NCBI GenBank assembly: GCA_945889445.1
Contig: CAMDBX010000014.1
Location: forward strand, 1 to 64,000
Length of the DNA: 64,000 nt
DNA from: Rhizobium sp. Q54
Lineage (GTDB): Bacteria; Pseudomonadota; Alphaproteobacteria; Rhizobiales; Aestuariivirgaceae
Direction: 5' to 3'
Part shown: in pieces, positions 38,288 through 49,189 of the stretch
Position numbering within the stretch: the first letter of the stretch is position 1
Layout of the letters: the number at the start of each line of letters is the position of its first letter
Notes under the pieces: model-generated
Databases searched by the model: none
What the model was told of the DNA's origin: nothing
What the model saw: only the letters and a program-made list of their open reading frames with translations
Translations under genes and position numbers: made by a program

Positions 38288-38818
38288 TCACTTCGGAAGG
38301 AAGCTGCCCTTGACGCGGCCGCCCTTCATCTGGGTGCGGTCGGTCTTGAGGTCAGAGACGAGTTCGTTGCCAAGCAGCACGGTGGTGCCCTGCACCAGCT
38401 TGACGTTGCCGCCCACTTTCAGCTTCTCGGTCTGCGGGTCATACTTGGCCCAGTCGCCGGTGATGACCTCCTTGGGCGTGGTGATGGTGACGTTACCCTG
38501 GGCGTCGATGTCAGTGGCATCGGTCTTGGTGGAGCCGTCCGGCTGCTTCACGTCGGCATAGGTGACGGTCAGCGTGTCGGACTTGATGTTGGTGTCGCCA
38601 CGTGTGGCATCCACCGCGCCGCGGAAGATCGCCTTCTTCTCCTTGTCGAGAATTTCCATCTCGTTCGACACGATGTCCACCGGAGTGGACGGCTTGGCCG
38701 CCTTGCCGTTGGTCTTGCCATCGGTCTTGGCAGCCGGGGCTTCCGCCTCCTGCGCAAGGGCCGGCCCAGCGGCCAGCAGAAACAGTGCCGCAGCACAGGC
38801 GGCGAACCTCAAAGTCAT
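38288..38818 (-). CDS. lptA: LPS transport periplasmic protein LptA
   Basis: The 176-residue protein has a signal peptide (FAACAAALFLLAAGPALA) followed by an OstA/LptA beta-jellyroll domain with repeated strands such as IVSNEMEILDKEKKAIFRG. LptA forms the periplasmic bridge for lipopolysaccharide between LptC and LptD. A low-complexity Ala/Lys stretch follows the signal sequence. Its start overlaps the lptC stop by four bases. Confidence 0.93.
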   Translation of the reverse strand: MTLRFAACAAALFLLAAGPALAQEAEAPAAKTDGKTNGKAAKPSTPVDIVSNEMEILDKEKKAIFRGAVDATRGDTNIKSDTLTVTYADVKQPDGSTKTDATDIDAQGNVTITTPKEVITGDWAKYDPQTEKLKVGGNVKLVQGTTVLLGNELVSDLKTDRTQMKGGRVKGSFLPK

Positions 38819-39447
38819 GGATTGGTGTCTCCCTTGCCCTCGCGCGCGGTGAACCGCGCCTTGACGCCATTCAAGAACAGAATCCGGTTACCGTCATCGG
38901 TTATTTGCATGCCGTTGGCATCGACGGTTCCGGAGGCGAAACTTGCCGTGACGGCGGTATCCGAGGTGAGCGTCTTGTCCTTCACCACGATGTGGGCCTT
39001 GTCCATGCGCGCGGTAAAGCGGTCCTGCTGCTGCACGATCACGTTGCCATCAAGATCCAAGGTCTTGGCTTCGGTATCGTAGAGGCCGGTGGTGCCGGTG
39101 ATCGAGTACTTGGCGCCGCCAGCGCGCTGGAAATTGCCGACCGGGTCCTCGAGGTGGACGAGGTTGGGCGTCTTGCCGTCCTGCCAGCCGCGCTTGGCGG
39201 TGACCTGGTAGGGCTGCTTCTCGGCATCGATGCCGGTGACGGTGGAGGACCCGGCGGTGATGCGATCAGGTTCCACCACTGGCGCGGGGGGCGCCGCCTG
39301 CTGCGGCATGAGCGCGCGGAACAGCCCGGCCTGGTGGAGGAAGGTGACGACGAAGCCAATGCCGATCGCTGCAGCCAGCCAGCTCAGCAGGCGGGACAGC
39401 GTGGCGGCCCTGACGGCCTTGCGCGCCTGGCTAGTGGGCGAAGACAT
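38815..39447 (-). CDS. lptC: LPS export protein LptC
   Basis: The 210-residue protein has one N-terminal membrane anchor (LSWLAAAIGIGFVVTFLHQAGLF) and a periplasmic LptC domain (GIDAEKQPYQVTAKRGWQ, LDLDGNVIVQQQDRF). It links the LptBFG transporter to LptA. It overlaps the rnd gene by 17 bp and lptA by four. Confidence 0.93.
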   Translation of the reverse strand: MSSPTSQARKAVRAATLSRLLSWLAAAIGIGFVVTFLHQAGLFRALMPQQAAPPAPVVEPDRITAGSSTVTGIDAEKQPYQVTAKRGWQDGKTPNLVHLEDPVGNFQRAGGAKYSITGTTGLYDTEAKTLDLDGNVIVQQQDRFTARMDKAHIVVKDKTLTSDTAVTASFASGTVDANGMQITDDGNRILFLNGVKARFTAREGKGDTNP

Positions 39448-40042
39448 CTTCCTCGGTCCAGCCCGAGAGATCGAGCGCGGCGCGCGTCGGGATGAAGTCG
39501 AAGCAGGCCCTTGCCACCGCCTCGCGGCCCTCGCGCGAGAGCATCTGGTCGAGACGGGCCTTCAGTTCGTGGAGGTAGACCACGTCCTGGGCGGCATATT
39601 GCTTCTGGGAATCGGAGAGCATGTGGGCACCCCAGTCCGAGCTTTGCTGCTGCTTGTTGAGCTCGATGCCGAGCAACTCCTTCACCAGGTCCTTGAGGCC
39701 GTGGCGGTCGGTGTAGGTGCGGGTGAGCTTGGAGGCGATCTTGGTGCAGTAGAGCGGTGCGGTATCGACGCCCAGGTAATATTTGATCACCGCCACGTCG
39801 AAGCGGGCATAATGGAAGATCTTGGTGACGTCCGGATTGGTGAACAGCGCCTTGAGGTTCGGCGCGTCGTAGCTCGAGCGGTCAACCTGCACCAGGTGGG
39901 CGTTGCCGTCACCGGAGGAGAGCTGCACGAGGCAGAGCTTGTCGCGGCGCGGCACCAGGCCCAGCGTTTCGGTGTCAACCGCGACCGACGTTCCGAAGTC
40001 GAGGCCCGGGGGCAGGTCGCCCTTATAAAGCTTGATTGCCAT
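39431..40042 (-). CDS. rnd: ribonuclease D-family 3-5 exonuclease
   Basis: The 203-residue protein is a short RNase D, consisting of the DEDD exonuclease domain without HRDC domains. The metal-binding residues are seen in VAVDTETLGL (about residues 20-29), FHYARFDVAVIKYY and the YAAQDVVYLHEL motif. Alphaproteobacteria commonly place this short form upstream of lptC. It would trim tRNA or other RNA 3-prime ends. Confidence 0.92.
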   Translation of the reverse strand: MAIKLYKGDLPPGLDFGTSVAVDTETLGLVPRRDKLCLVQLSSGDGNAHLVQVDRSSYDAPNLKALFTNPDVTKIFHYARFDVAVIKYYLGVDTAPLYCTKIASKLTRTYTDRHGLKDLVKELLGIELNKQQQSSDWGAHMLSDSQKQYAAQDVVYLHELKARLDQMLSREGREAVARACFDFIPTRAALDLSGWTEEDVFAH

Positions 40043-40074
40043 CGGAGGGTCCCGCCGTTCTGCCGTCTAAAAAG

Positions 40075-40160
<86 letters not shown>

Positions 40161-40282
40161 GGCGAGGCGTCTCTTAGAGAGGCGGGGAGCGGCTGTCAAC
40201 CGCAGTCCTGCGGACGCCGTTCTTGGCCTTTGCATCCTTGCGGGTGCGGCGTTAAAAGGCCCGCCACAACCGAAATTCAGGG

Positions 40283-41272
40283 GTGACCTTCGTGCTCGTT
40301 CAGCCATCCGACAGACTCATCACCATCATCGGCGGATCGGGCTTCGTGGGGAGGCACATCGTCAGGGCGCTGGCCCGGCGCGGCTACCGCATCCGCGTGG
40401 CCTGCCGCCGGCCCGACCTGGCCGGCCACCTGCAACCGCTGGGCAACACCGGGCAGATCATGCCGGTGCAGGCCAATGTGCGCTACCCCGCCTCGCTCGC
40501 CGCAGCCTGCGAGGGCGCCTATGCGGTGATCAACCTGACGGGCGTTCTGCACTCGTCGGGCGCGCAGAGCTTCGATGCGGTGCACAGCTTCGGCGCCGAG
40601 GCCTGCGCGAGGGCCGCCAAGGAGGCCCGCGCGCGGGTGTTCATCCAGATGTCGGCGATCGGGGCCGATGCCGGCTCCAGCGCCGCCTATGCCCGCAGCA
40701 AGGCCGAGGGCGAGGCCAGGGCGCGCGCCAACTTCCCCGGCGCCATCGTGCTCCGGCCCTCCATCGTGTTCGGGCCGGAGGATTCGTTTTTCAACCGCTT
40801 CGCGGAGCTTGCCCGGTTCTCGCCCTTCCTGCCGCTGATCGGCGGCGGGCAGACGCTGTTCCAGCCGGTGTTCGCGGGCGACGTGGGCGAGGCGGTGGCC
40901 CGCCTCGTCGATGCCGGCGTGGCCGACGGCAAGACCTATGAGCTGGGCGGACCCGAGGCGCTGTCGTTCAAGGCGCTGATGCAGTTCACCCTCGACACCA
41001 TCGGCCGCAAGCGCCTGCTGCTGCCCTTGCCCTGGGGCCTCGCCAAGCTGCAGGCGGCGGTGATGGGCCTGATGCCCAACCCGATGCTGACCACAGACCA
41101 GGTGGAGATGCTGCGCCACGACAACGTGGTGAGCGAGGAGGCGCTGCGCGAGCAACGCACGCTGCAGGGCCTCGGCGTGGTGCCGCAGGGGATCGAGGGA
41201 ATCGTTCCGGGCTATCTCTACCGCTATCGCAAGGCCGGTCAGTTCACCGCGCCCAAGGGCATGCCCGAGTAA
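40283..41272 (+). CDS. NDUFA9-like NAD(P)-binding protein
   Basis: The 329-residue protein is an atypical short-chain dehydrogenase of the complex I NDUFA9 group. The nucleotide-binding motif is GGSGFVGRHIVRAL, and AAYARSKAEGEARARAN and VFGPEDSFFNRFA are family segments. In mitochondria the homologue is an accessory complex I subunit; bacterial members are usually encoded apart from nuo genes, as here, and their role is unclear. It starts with GTG. Its end overlaps uppP by 34 bp in convergent orientation. Confidence 0.88.
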   Translation: MTFVLVQPSDRLITIIGGSGFVGRHIVRALARRGYRIRVACRRPDLAGHLQPLGNTGQIMPVQANVRYPASLAAACEGAYAVINLTGVLHSSGAQSFDAVHSFGAEACARAAKEARARVFIQMSAIGADAGSSAAYARSKAEGEARARANFPGAIVLRPSIVFGPEDSFFNRFAELARFSPFLPLIGGGQTLFQPVFAGDVGEAVARLVDAGVADGKTYELGGPEALSFKALMQFTLDTIGRKRLLLPLPWGLAKLQAAVMGLMPNPMLTTDQVEMLRHDNVVSEEALREQRTLQGLGVVPQGIEGIVPGYLYRYRKAGQFTAPKGMPE

Positions 41273-42063
41273 ATCATTGCCAGCAGCACGACGCCCAGCG
41301 CCACGCGATAGATGGCGAAGGGCAGGAAGCTGACGTGGCGGACCAGCTTCATCAGCACCGTGATGGTGCCGAGCGCCACGAAGAAGGTGAGCACCATCGT
41401 CAGGATCATCGGAATGGTGATGGTGACGCCGGTGGCCGCCGCCTCGCCCAGATGCAGGACGCCCGCGCCGGCAATGGCCGGAATGCCGAGCAGGAAGGCG
41501 AAGCGCGCCGCCTCCGGCCGCTCGAAGCCAAGCGCGCGGGCCGCCGTCATGGTGATGCCGGAGCGGCTGACGCCCGGGATGATGGCCACCGCCTGGGCGA
41601 CACCGATGATAAGGGCGGGGGTCCATGTCATGTCGGCCATGCGGCGTATCGACAGTCCGAAGCGATCACACACATAAAGCAGGATGCCGAAGATGATGGC
41701 GTTCCACGCCACGATCACCGGCATGTGGCGAACCATGTCCATGAAGCCGATCTTGTCGAGGATGATGCCGACCACCACGGCAGGGATGGTGCCAACGACG
41801 ATCAGCAGCGCCAGACGGCCCCAGGCATTGGTACGGCCGCGGAGCATGTCGATGAAGCCCATCGTCAGGTTGATGCAGTCCTTCCAGAAATAGACGACCA
41901 CGGCGAGGAAGGAGCCCATGTGCACCATGACGTCGGTGAGCACGCCCTGGTCTTTCCAGCCGGTGAGGGCCGGCACCAGCAGCAGGTGGCCGGAGGAGGA
42001 GATGGGCAGGAATTCGGTGATGCCCTGGATGAGCGCCAGCACGACAATCTGGAGGATAAGCAT
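41239..42063 (-). CDS. uppP: undecaprenyl-diphosphatase
   Basis: The 274-residue membrane protein is UppP (BacA), which dephosphorylates undecaprenyl diphosphate to recycle the lipid carrier for peptidoglycan. Conserved motifs are ITEFLPISSSGHLLL and IPGVSRSGITM. The start is the ATG giving MLILQIVVLALIQGI; the track ORF continues far upstream over a divergent gene and is not coding there. Confidence 0.96.
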   Translation of the reverse strand: MLILQIVVLALIQGITEFLPISSSGHLLLVPALTGWKDQGVLTDVMVHMGSFLAVVVYFWKDCINLTMGFIDMLRGRTNAWGRLALLIVVGTIPAVVVGIILDKIGFMDMVRHMPVIVAWNAIIFGILLYVCDRFGLSIRRMADMTWTPALIIGVAQAVAIIPGVSRSGITMTAARALGFERPEAARFAFLLGIPAIAGAGVLHLGEAAATGVTITIPMILTMVLTFFVALGTITVLMKLVRHVSFLPFAIYRVALGVVLLAMIYSGMPLGAVN

Positions 42064-42216
42064 GGGTAGGCTACTCTGGGCTCTTGCGGTCGGGACCGGA
42101 TTTTCTTGCCGCGCAGGCCACGCGCGTCTTATACGCGCGCAACATCCGGGGCAAATGCGGCTTTGTTTCGCTTGGTCCCCATGAGTTGCCAAGAACAGGG
42201 TTAAAATCGTCCTAAC

Positions 42217-42900
42217 ATGCCGACGCTGGTTCACTTTACGCTCGATCCCCTCAGCCGCAGGTTGCGCCTGGCGCTGGCCGAATATGGCGTGCCGGTGGAC
42301 CTGATCGACGAGGAGCCGTGGAAGCCCAGCCCCGACATCTTCGAACTGAACCCGGCGGGCACCCTGCCGGTCTACCTCGAGGACGCCGCCACGCCCCTGT
42401 CGGGGATCGAGGCGATCACCGAATATCTCGAGGAGACCAAGGCCACCCGCATCTCGCTCATTCCGGGTGACGCCCTGGCGCGCGCCGAGGTGCGGCGCCT
42501 CGTGGGCTGGTTCGATGGCAAGTTCTATGCCGAGGTGTCCGAGCCGCTGCTGACCGAGAAGGTGATCCGCCGCTTCCTGCAGCGCGGCAGGGGCGGCGGC
42601 GGGCCGGACACCGGCCGCATGCGCCAGGCGATGGCCGCACTCAGGGACCACCTCGACTACATCGCGCACCTCGTCGACCACCGGGTGTGGCTGGCCGGGG
42701 ACGAACTGTCGATCGCCGACCTCGCGGCGGCGGGGCACATTTCGGCGGTGGACTATTTCGGCGATATTCCGTGGGCGGACTACCCGGTGGCCAAGTCATG
42801 GTACCAGCGCGTGAAGTCGCGCCCGTCCTTCCGGCCGCTGCTGGCCGACACCATCCGCGGCATGGCGCCCGGCGCGCATTACGCGGACCTCGATTTCTGA
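42217..42900 (+). CDS. glutathione S-transferase family protein
   Basis: The 227-residue protein has an N-terminal thioredoxin-like domain (LVHFTLDPLSRRLRLALAEYGV, with NPAGTLPVY and the GSH-contacting SGIEAITEYL) and an all-alpha C-terminal domain containing VWLAGDELSIADLAAAGHI. The substrate is unknown. It is one base before queG and probably co-transcribed with it, possibly only for convenience. Confidence 0.9.
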   Translation: MPTLVHFTLDPLSRRLRLALAEYGVPVDLIDEEPWKPSPDIFELNPAGTLPVYLEDAATPLSGIEAITEYLEETKATRISLIPGDALARAEVRRLVGWFDGKFYAEVSEPLLTEKVIRRFLQRGRGGGGPDTGRMRQAMAALRDHLDYIAHLVDHRVWLAGDELSIADLAAAGHISAVDYFGDIPWADYPVAKSWYQRVKSRPSFRPLLADTIRGMAPGAHYADLDF

Positions 42901-42901
42901 C

Positions 42902-44014
42902 GTGGACGCGCTGCGCCAGGAGCTTGAAGCCAGGGCCACGCGCGAGGGCTTCAGCGGGCTGCGCATCACGCGCCTTGCAGCCGACCCGCAGCAGGCGGCA
43001 CGCCTGCACCAGTTCATTGCCGAGGGCCGCCACGGCAGCATGGACTGGCTGGCCGAGACCGAGGCCCGGCGCGCCAGCCCGCTGGCGCTGTGGCCCGAGG
43101 CCCGCACGGCAATCGTGCTGGCGCAGAACTATGGGCAGGACCTCGACCCGCTCGAGCGGCTGAAGGACAAGGCCTCGGGCGTCATCTCGCTCTATGCGCT
43201 CAACCGCGACTACCATGACCTGGTGAAGGGCAAGCTGAAGCGCGTTGCGCAGTGGCTGAAGCACCGCACCAAGCGAGAGATCAAGGTGTTCATCGACACT
43301 GCGCCCCTGATGGAAAAGCCGCTGGCACAGGCGGCTGGCCTGGGCTGGCAGGGCAAGCACACCAACCTCGTGTCACGCGACATCGGCTCATGGTTCTTCA
43401 TCGGCACGATCTTCACCGAGGCCGAGATCGAACCCGATGCACCGGAGGTTGACCATTGCGGCAGCTGCCGCGCCTGCCTCGACATCTGCCCGACCGATGC
43501 CTTTCCCGCCCCCTACCAGCTCGATGCGCGGCGCTGCATCTCCTATCTCACCATCGAGCACGAGGGGCATATCGACAGCGCATTCCGGCAGGCGATGGGC
43601 AACCGCATCTATGGCTGCGATGATTGCCTTGCGGCCTGCCCGTGGAACAAGTTCGCCGAGGCCTCGCACGAGATGAAGCTGATGGCGCGCGATGAGCTGA
43701 AAGCGCCGCGGCTGGCGGAACTGCTGGCGCTTGACGACGCATCCTTCCGCGCGCTGTTCACCGCCTCGGCAATCAAGCGCATCGGGCGCGACCGCTTCAT
43801 CCGCAATGTGCTGATCGCCACGGGCAACAGCGGCGACGCCGCGCTGGTACCGCAGGTGTTGGCGCTGCTCGATGACCCTGCAGACATCGTGCGGGCGATG
43901 GCGGTGTGGGCGCTGTCGCGGCTGATGGGCGAACCGGCCTTCGCAACCTTGCGTAACCAGCGCATCAACAGCGAGACGGACGCGGGCGTTCGCCACGAGT
44001 GGGAGACGGCATGA
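42902..44014 (+). CDS. queG: epoxyqueuosine reductase
   Basis: The 370-residue protein is QueG, a cobalamin- and iron-sulfur-dependent enzyme that makes queuosine from epoxyqueuosine in tRNA. Two 4Fe-4S motifs are clear: CGSCRACLDICP and CDDCLAACPWNKF. An N-terminal cobalamin-binding domain and C-terminal HEAT-like repeats (QVLALLDDPADIVRAMAVWAL) complete the family layout. It starts with GTG one base after the GST stop. Confidence 0.96.
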   Translation: MDALRQELEARATREGFSGLRITRLAADPQQAARLHQFIAEGRHGSMDWLAETEARRASPLALWPEARTAIVLAQNYGQDLDPLERLKDKASGVISLYALNRDYHDLVKGKLKRVAQWLKHRTKREIKVFIDTAPLMEKPLAQAAGLGWQGKHTNLVSRDIGSWFFIGTIFTEAEIEPDAPEVDHCGSCRACLDICPTDAFPAPYQLDARRCISYLTIEHEGHIDSAFRQAMGNRIYGCDDCLAACPWNKFAEASHEMKLMARDELKAPRLAELLALDDASFRALFTASAIKRIGRDRFIRNVLIATGNSGDAALVPQVLALLDDPADIVRAMAVWALSRLMGEPAFATLRNQRINSETDAGVRHEWETA

Positions 44015-44880
44015 ACCACATACTCTTCTTCGGGTTGGGATTTTCCGCCAGGGCACTGGCGCGACGGCTGGCGGAGCGCGGTTGGGCGGTGAGCGCCACC
44101 AGCCGCAGTGCCAGCGGTGCCGAGGCCATCGAGGCGCGGGGCTATCGCGGCCTGGTGTTCGACGGGTCAGCACCCTTGCCGCAGCAGGCCTTCGACGGCG
44201 TGACCCACGTCGTCAACTCGGCACCGCCGGGCGATGACGGCGACCCGGTGCTGCGCCAGCACGCGACGGACTTCGCGGCGCGCGCGAAGCAATTCCAGTG
44301 GGTGGCCTATCTCTCCACCACCGGGGTCTATGGCGACCACGCAGGTGGGCTTGTCACCGAAGAGACGCCACTCACCCCCAACACCGAGCGCGGCCACAAG
44401 CGGCTGATGGCGGAGAACCAGTGGCTGGAGCTGTGGCGTGACCATGGCCTGCCGGTGATGATCTTCCGCCTTGCCGGAATCTATGGCCCGGGGCGCAGCC
44501 AGTTGCTGTCACTGCGCGATGGCACGGCGAAGCGGGTGATCAAGCCGGGCCAGATCTTCAGCCGCATCCATGTCGAGGACATCGCCAACACGCTGGACGC
44601 CTCGATCGCGCATCCGCACCCGGGGCGCGCCTACAATGTGTGTGACGACGAGGCCTGCCCGCCGCAGGACGTGGTGGAGTACGGCGCGCGACTGCTGGGG
44701 CTTCCGGTGCCGCCGGACGTGCCCTTCGAGGAAGCCACGCTGTCGCCGATGGCGAAGAGCTTCTATGCCGACTCGAAGCGTGTTTCGAATGAGCGCATCG
44801 TGAAGGAGCTGGGCTTGAGGCTGAGCTATCCCACATACCGCGAAGGGCTTGCGGCGATTGCCAAGGAACTCGGACAGTAG
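44011..44880 (+). CDS. SDR-family NAD(P)-binding protein, YeeZ-like
   Basis: The 289-residue protein is an extended short-chain dehydrogenase with FGLGFSARALARRL as the nucleotide-binding segment and YLSTTGVYGDHAGG preceding an atypical active site; the usual YxxxK tyrosine is not evident (NTERGHKRLMAE). This matches YeeZ-type proteins of unknown substrate. The ATG overlaps the queG stop as ATGA, so the pair is coupled. Confidence 0.85.
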   Translation: MNHILFFGLGFSARALARRLAERGWAVSATSRSASGAEAIEARGYRGLVFDGSAPLPQQAFDGVTHVVNSAPPGDDGDPVLRQHATDFAARAKQFQWVAYLSTTGVYGDHAGGLVTEETPLTPNTERGHKRLMAENQWLELWRDHGLPVMIFRLAGIYGPGRSQLLSLRDGTAKRVIKPGQIFSRIHVEDIANTLDASIAHPHPGRAYNVCDDEACPPQDVVEYGARLLGLPVPPDVPFEEATLSPMAKSFYADSKRVSNERIVKELGLRLSYPTYREGLAAIAKELGQ

Positions 44881-44970
44881 ATCCTTTCGATCTGCGCCGT
44901 GACGCCACTCACGCCTTCCTTCGCCGGGATGACGGCGGGAAGAGACCCGTGCCGCGAGAACAACGAGAGA

Positions 44971-45765
44971 CTAAACGCTGACCCCCTCCGAGCGTTCCGC
45001 CAGGCGCAGCACGGTCTCGCGCAGGAGTGCCAGGTTGCCCGGCGTCGACAGGCGGTGGTCGCCGCCCTTGATGAGGGTGAGCGTCACGTCCGGCCCGCTC
45101 ACGGCGGCGAACACCTTCACCGCATGGGCGGCCGGCACGTCCGGATCCACGTCGCCCTGCAGGATGCGCACCGGGCAATGGACCTCGAGCCCCTCCTCCA
45201 GCAGCAGATGCCGGCGTCCGTCCTCAATCAGCCGGCGGGTGATGGCATAGGGCTCGCCATAGGCAGACGGGCGCATCCACACGCCCTTGTGGTTCATCTC
45301 GTCACGCACCTCGTCAGGGAAGACGTCCCACATCAGGTCGGCCGTCATGTCAGCGGCAGGCGCCAGCAGGACCAGCCCCATGATGCGCCGGGCCGCCTGC
45401 GGGTTCGACCGCTGCAGGTGGCGGTAGAGCAGCAGGGCGAGCCAGCCGCCCATGGAGGAGCCCACCAGGATGCGCGGCCCCCCGGCCTGGGAGAGCAGCA
45501 TGTGGGCGGACTGCGCCAGCCACAGCGAGATCGTGCCGTCAACGAACAGGCCGCCGGACGCACCGTGGCCGGAATAGTCGAAGCGCAGGGACGACCGGCG
45601 GGTTTCCCGCGCCAGGGCGGCGAGAGCCTCGGCCTTGGAGCCCTCCATGTCGGATTTGTAACCTCCCAGCCAGACGAAGCCGCAGCGGCCGAGATCGTCG
45701 CGCCCGTCAGTGCGATAGGCTATCGTGGTGCCGTCAGGGGCCGTTTCGAACTTGATATCGGTCAT
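44971..45765 (-). CDS. alpha/beta hydrolase
   Basis: The 264-residue protein has an alpha/beta hydrolase fold: nucleophile elbow LVGSSMGGWLALL, the FDYSGHGASGG segment, an acidic residue in ILQGDVDPDVP and the catalytic histidine in KGGDHRLSTP. It resembles the ABHD10/thioesterase-like group. No signal peptide is present. It stands alone, convergent to the SDR gene and divergent from the exporter operon. The substrate is unknown. Confidence 0.87.
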   Translation of the reverse strand: MTDIKFETAPDGTTIAYRTDGRDDLGRCGFVWLGGYKSDMEGSKAEALAALARETRRSSLRFDYSGHGASGGLFVDGTISLWLAQSAHMLLSQAGGPRILVGSSMGGWLALLLYRHLQRSNPQAARRIMGLVLLAPAADMTADLMWDVFPDEVRDEMNHKGVWMRPSAYGEPYAITRRLIEDGRRHLLLEEGLEVHCPVRILQGDVDPDVPAAHAVKVFAAVSGPDVTLTLIKGGDHRLSTPGNLALLRETVLRLAERSEGVSV

Positions 45766-45860
45766 GGCGTGGTCATATCAGGCGTTGCACCCGTTGAAAA
45801 TCAGGCTGCGCCGGATTTGCGCCGTCATTCACGTCTAGCCTTCAGACCCCGGACAGAGCA

Positions 45861-47140
45861 TTGGACCAGATGAACATTCAGACACCCCCCGGCCCCGCCG
45901 AGATCGAAGCCATTCTCGGGCTCGACGCCGGGAGCCGCCGCAAGGCCTGGCGCCGCCGCCTGATGTGGCTTGGCCTGCTGGCGCTGGCCATCGGCGGCAT
46001 CGCCTGGTGGGTGATGACCAGCCCGTCCGGCGGCAAAGCCGTGACCTATGACACCGCCCCGGTGGAGACCAAGCCCATCATCGTGCGGGTGCAGGCCACC
46101 GGCAACATCCAGCCCACCACCGAGGTCGAAGTCTCGAGCGAGCGGTCCGGCGTGATCCGCAATGTGAACGTCAAGGCCAACAGCGTGGTGAAGAAGGGCG
46201 ACGTTCTGGCCGAACTCGACACCGAGCGCCTGCAGGCCGAACGGGCCCGTGGCAAGGCAGCGGTGGCCGCCACCGAGGCCCGGCTGGCCGATGCCCGCGC
46301 CACGCTGCTGGAAAAGCAGCTGCTGTTCAACCGCGCCGAGAAGCTGAGCAGCCGCGGTGTTTCCTCCACCCAGGACGTCGACACCGCGCGTGCCGCGCAA
46401 TCGCGCGCCGAGGCGGGCGTGGTGGCGGCGGAGGCCGACATCGCGGTGGCCAAGGCCGACATGGCGATGACCGAGACGGACCTCACCAAGACGCGCATCC
46501 TGTCGCCCGTTGACGGCATCGTGCTGAAGCGCACCGCAGAGCCCGGGCAGACGGTGGCCTCCTCCTTCCAGGCGCCAGTGCTGTTCACCCTGGCCGAAGA
46601 CCTGGCGCGCATGCAGCTCGAGGCCGACGTGGACGAGGCCGACATCGGCGCCGTCAAGGAAGGCCAGACGGCGAGCTTCACCGTCGACGCCTATCCGGGC
46701 AAAAGCTTCCCGGCGGTGATCGACACCATCGAATACTCCCCCGAGGTGACCGAGAACGTGGTGACCTACAAGGCGGTGCTGACGGTAGACAACCGCGAAC
46801 TGCTGCTGCGGCCGGGCATGACCGCCACGGCGCAGATCGTGGTGCAGGAAGTGCCCAATGCGCTGGCCGTGCCCAACGCCGCACTGCGCTACACGCCCCC
46901 CAAGGAACAGAAATCGCAGGGCTTCAGCGTGATGAACATGTTCATCCCGCGCATGCCGCCCGCCAGCAAGAACACCGCGCCCGCCGCCGACGGCACCCGC
47001 ACGCTCTATGTGCTGAAGGACGGCGTGCCGAAGGACGTGACGGTGCATGTGGGCGTCTCCGACGGCAAGGACACCGAGATCGTGTCGGGCGAGTTGAAGG
47101 CAGGGGACGAAGTGATCATCTCGTCCAAGGCCTCCGGCTC

Positions 47141-47144
<4 letters not shown>
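45861..47144 (+). CDS. MacA-like periplasmic adaptor (HlyD family)
   Basis: The 427-residue protein has a short cytoplasmic N terminus, one membrane segment (RLMWLGLLALAIGGIAWWVM), a split lipoyl-like domain (GVIRNVNVKANSVVKKGDVLAELD), a long alpha-hairpin and beta-barrel/membrane-proximal domains. It would link the MacB-like ABC exporter encoded next to an outer-membrane channel. The overlap with the ATPase gene (GTGA) supports one operon. Substrates of such systems include macrolides, peptides and lipids; none can be assigned here. Confidence 0.9.
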
Positions 47145-47844
<700 letters not shown>

Positions 47845-47845
<1 letters not shown>

Positions 47846-49053
47846 TGCTGTGGGAGACGGTGAAGCTCGCCATGTCGTCGATCCGGCGCAATGTGCTGCG
47901 CTCGGTGCTGACCCTGCTCGGCATCGTGATCGGCGTGGGCGCGGTGATCGCCATGGTGACGCTGGGCAATGGTGCCTCCACCAAGGTGCAGGAGAACCTC
48001 GCCAAGCTTGGTTCCAACATGCTGATCGTCAGGCCCGGGCAGTCGACCTTCGGCCCTGGCGGCACCTCCGACGCGCGCGCCTTCGACGAGCGTGACGTGG
48101 CGGCGCTGAAGAACAACCTCACCGGCATCAAGGGCGTTGCCCCCACCGCGCAGAAGCAGGCGAAGACGGTGTACGGCTCGCTCAACTACGACACCTCGGT
48201 GACCGGCACCAATTCCGACTGGTTCGCGGTGCAGGACTGGACGCTGGCGGACGGGCGGGTGTTTTCCGACAGCGAGATGCGCGCCGGGGCTTCCGTCTGC
48301 GTGATCGGCGCCACCATCACGCGCGAACTGTTCGGCGCCCAGGACCCGATCGGCGAGCGGTTGCGCATCGGCAACTTTTCCTGCGAGGTGATCGGGCACA
48401 TGGCGGCCAAGGGCCAGTCGGCCTTCGGCTCCGACCAGGACTCGATCGTGGTGCTGCCGCTTCGCACCTACCATCGCCGCATTGCCGGCAACACGCGGGT
48501 GGGCACCATCTCGATCTCGGTGATCGATGCCAACGACATTTCGCGCGTGCAGCGCGACGCCGAGGACGTGCTGCGCGAGCGCCGCCGCATCGTGCCGGGC
48601 GAGGAAGACGACTTCACCATCCGCGACCTGACGCAGATCCTCGCCACCATGGCCTCGACGACGACCATCCTGACGGGGCTTTTGGGCGCGGTGGCTGCCG
48701 TGTCGCTGCTGGTTGGCGGCATCGGCATCATGAACATCATGCTGGTGTCGGTGACCGAGCGCACGCGCGAGATCGGCATCAGGCTGGCCATCGGCGCGCT
48801 GGAGCGACAGGTGCTGACGCAGTTCTTGGTGGAGGCGGTGGTGCTCGCCCTGTTCGGCGGCGTGCTGGGCATCGCCATCGGGCTGGGGCTGGCGGCGGCG
48901 GGCTCTGCGGTGATGGACGTGCCCTTCAACGCCGACCTGCGCGTCATCGCACTGGCGTTTGCCGTGTCGGCCCTGATCGGCGTGATCTTCGGCTATTTCC
49001 CGGCGAGGCGTGCAGCACGCCTCGACCCCATCGAGGCGCTGCGGCGGGAGTAG
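47845..49053 (+). CDS. MacB-type ABC exporter, FtsX-like permease
   Basis: The 402-residue protein has an N-terminal membrane segment after SSIRRNVLRSVLTLLGIVIG, a large periplasmic MacB_PCD domain and three C-terminal membrane spans of the FtsX type (GGIGIMNIMLVSVTERTREIGIRLAIGA). It completes the adaptor-ATPase-permease exporter. A RIME-like repeat follows its stop. Confidence 0.92.
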
Positions 49054-49057
49054 AACG

Positions 49058-49180
49058 AGCCCTCATCAGCACCGTCGGACACACTCTTCCAGTGCTGCGC
49101 AATAGAAGAACGGTTTGTGGCACGGCCACCTTCTCTCGTCTGGAGGATGGGAGAAGGTGGCCGAAGACCGGATGAGCGCC
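49058..49180. repeat. second RIME-like intergenic inverted repeat, diverged
   Basis: The element begins AGCCCTCATCAGCACCGTCGGA and ends with GATGGGAGAAGGTGGCCGAAGACCGGATGAG, closely matching the arms of the copy at 34450-34575. The left arm is degraded compared with that copy. It fills the gap between the exporter permease and the convergent lytic transglycosylase. Confidence 0.75.
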
Positions 49181-49189
49181 TCTTGGTGA

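Noticed and set aside
42064-42738. N-terminal extension of uppP in the ORF track
   Set aside because: UppP normally starts at the chosen MLILQIV; the extension overlaps the divergent GST gene.
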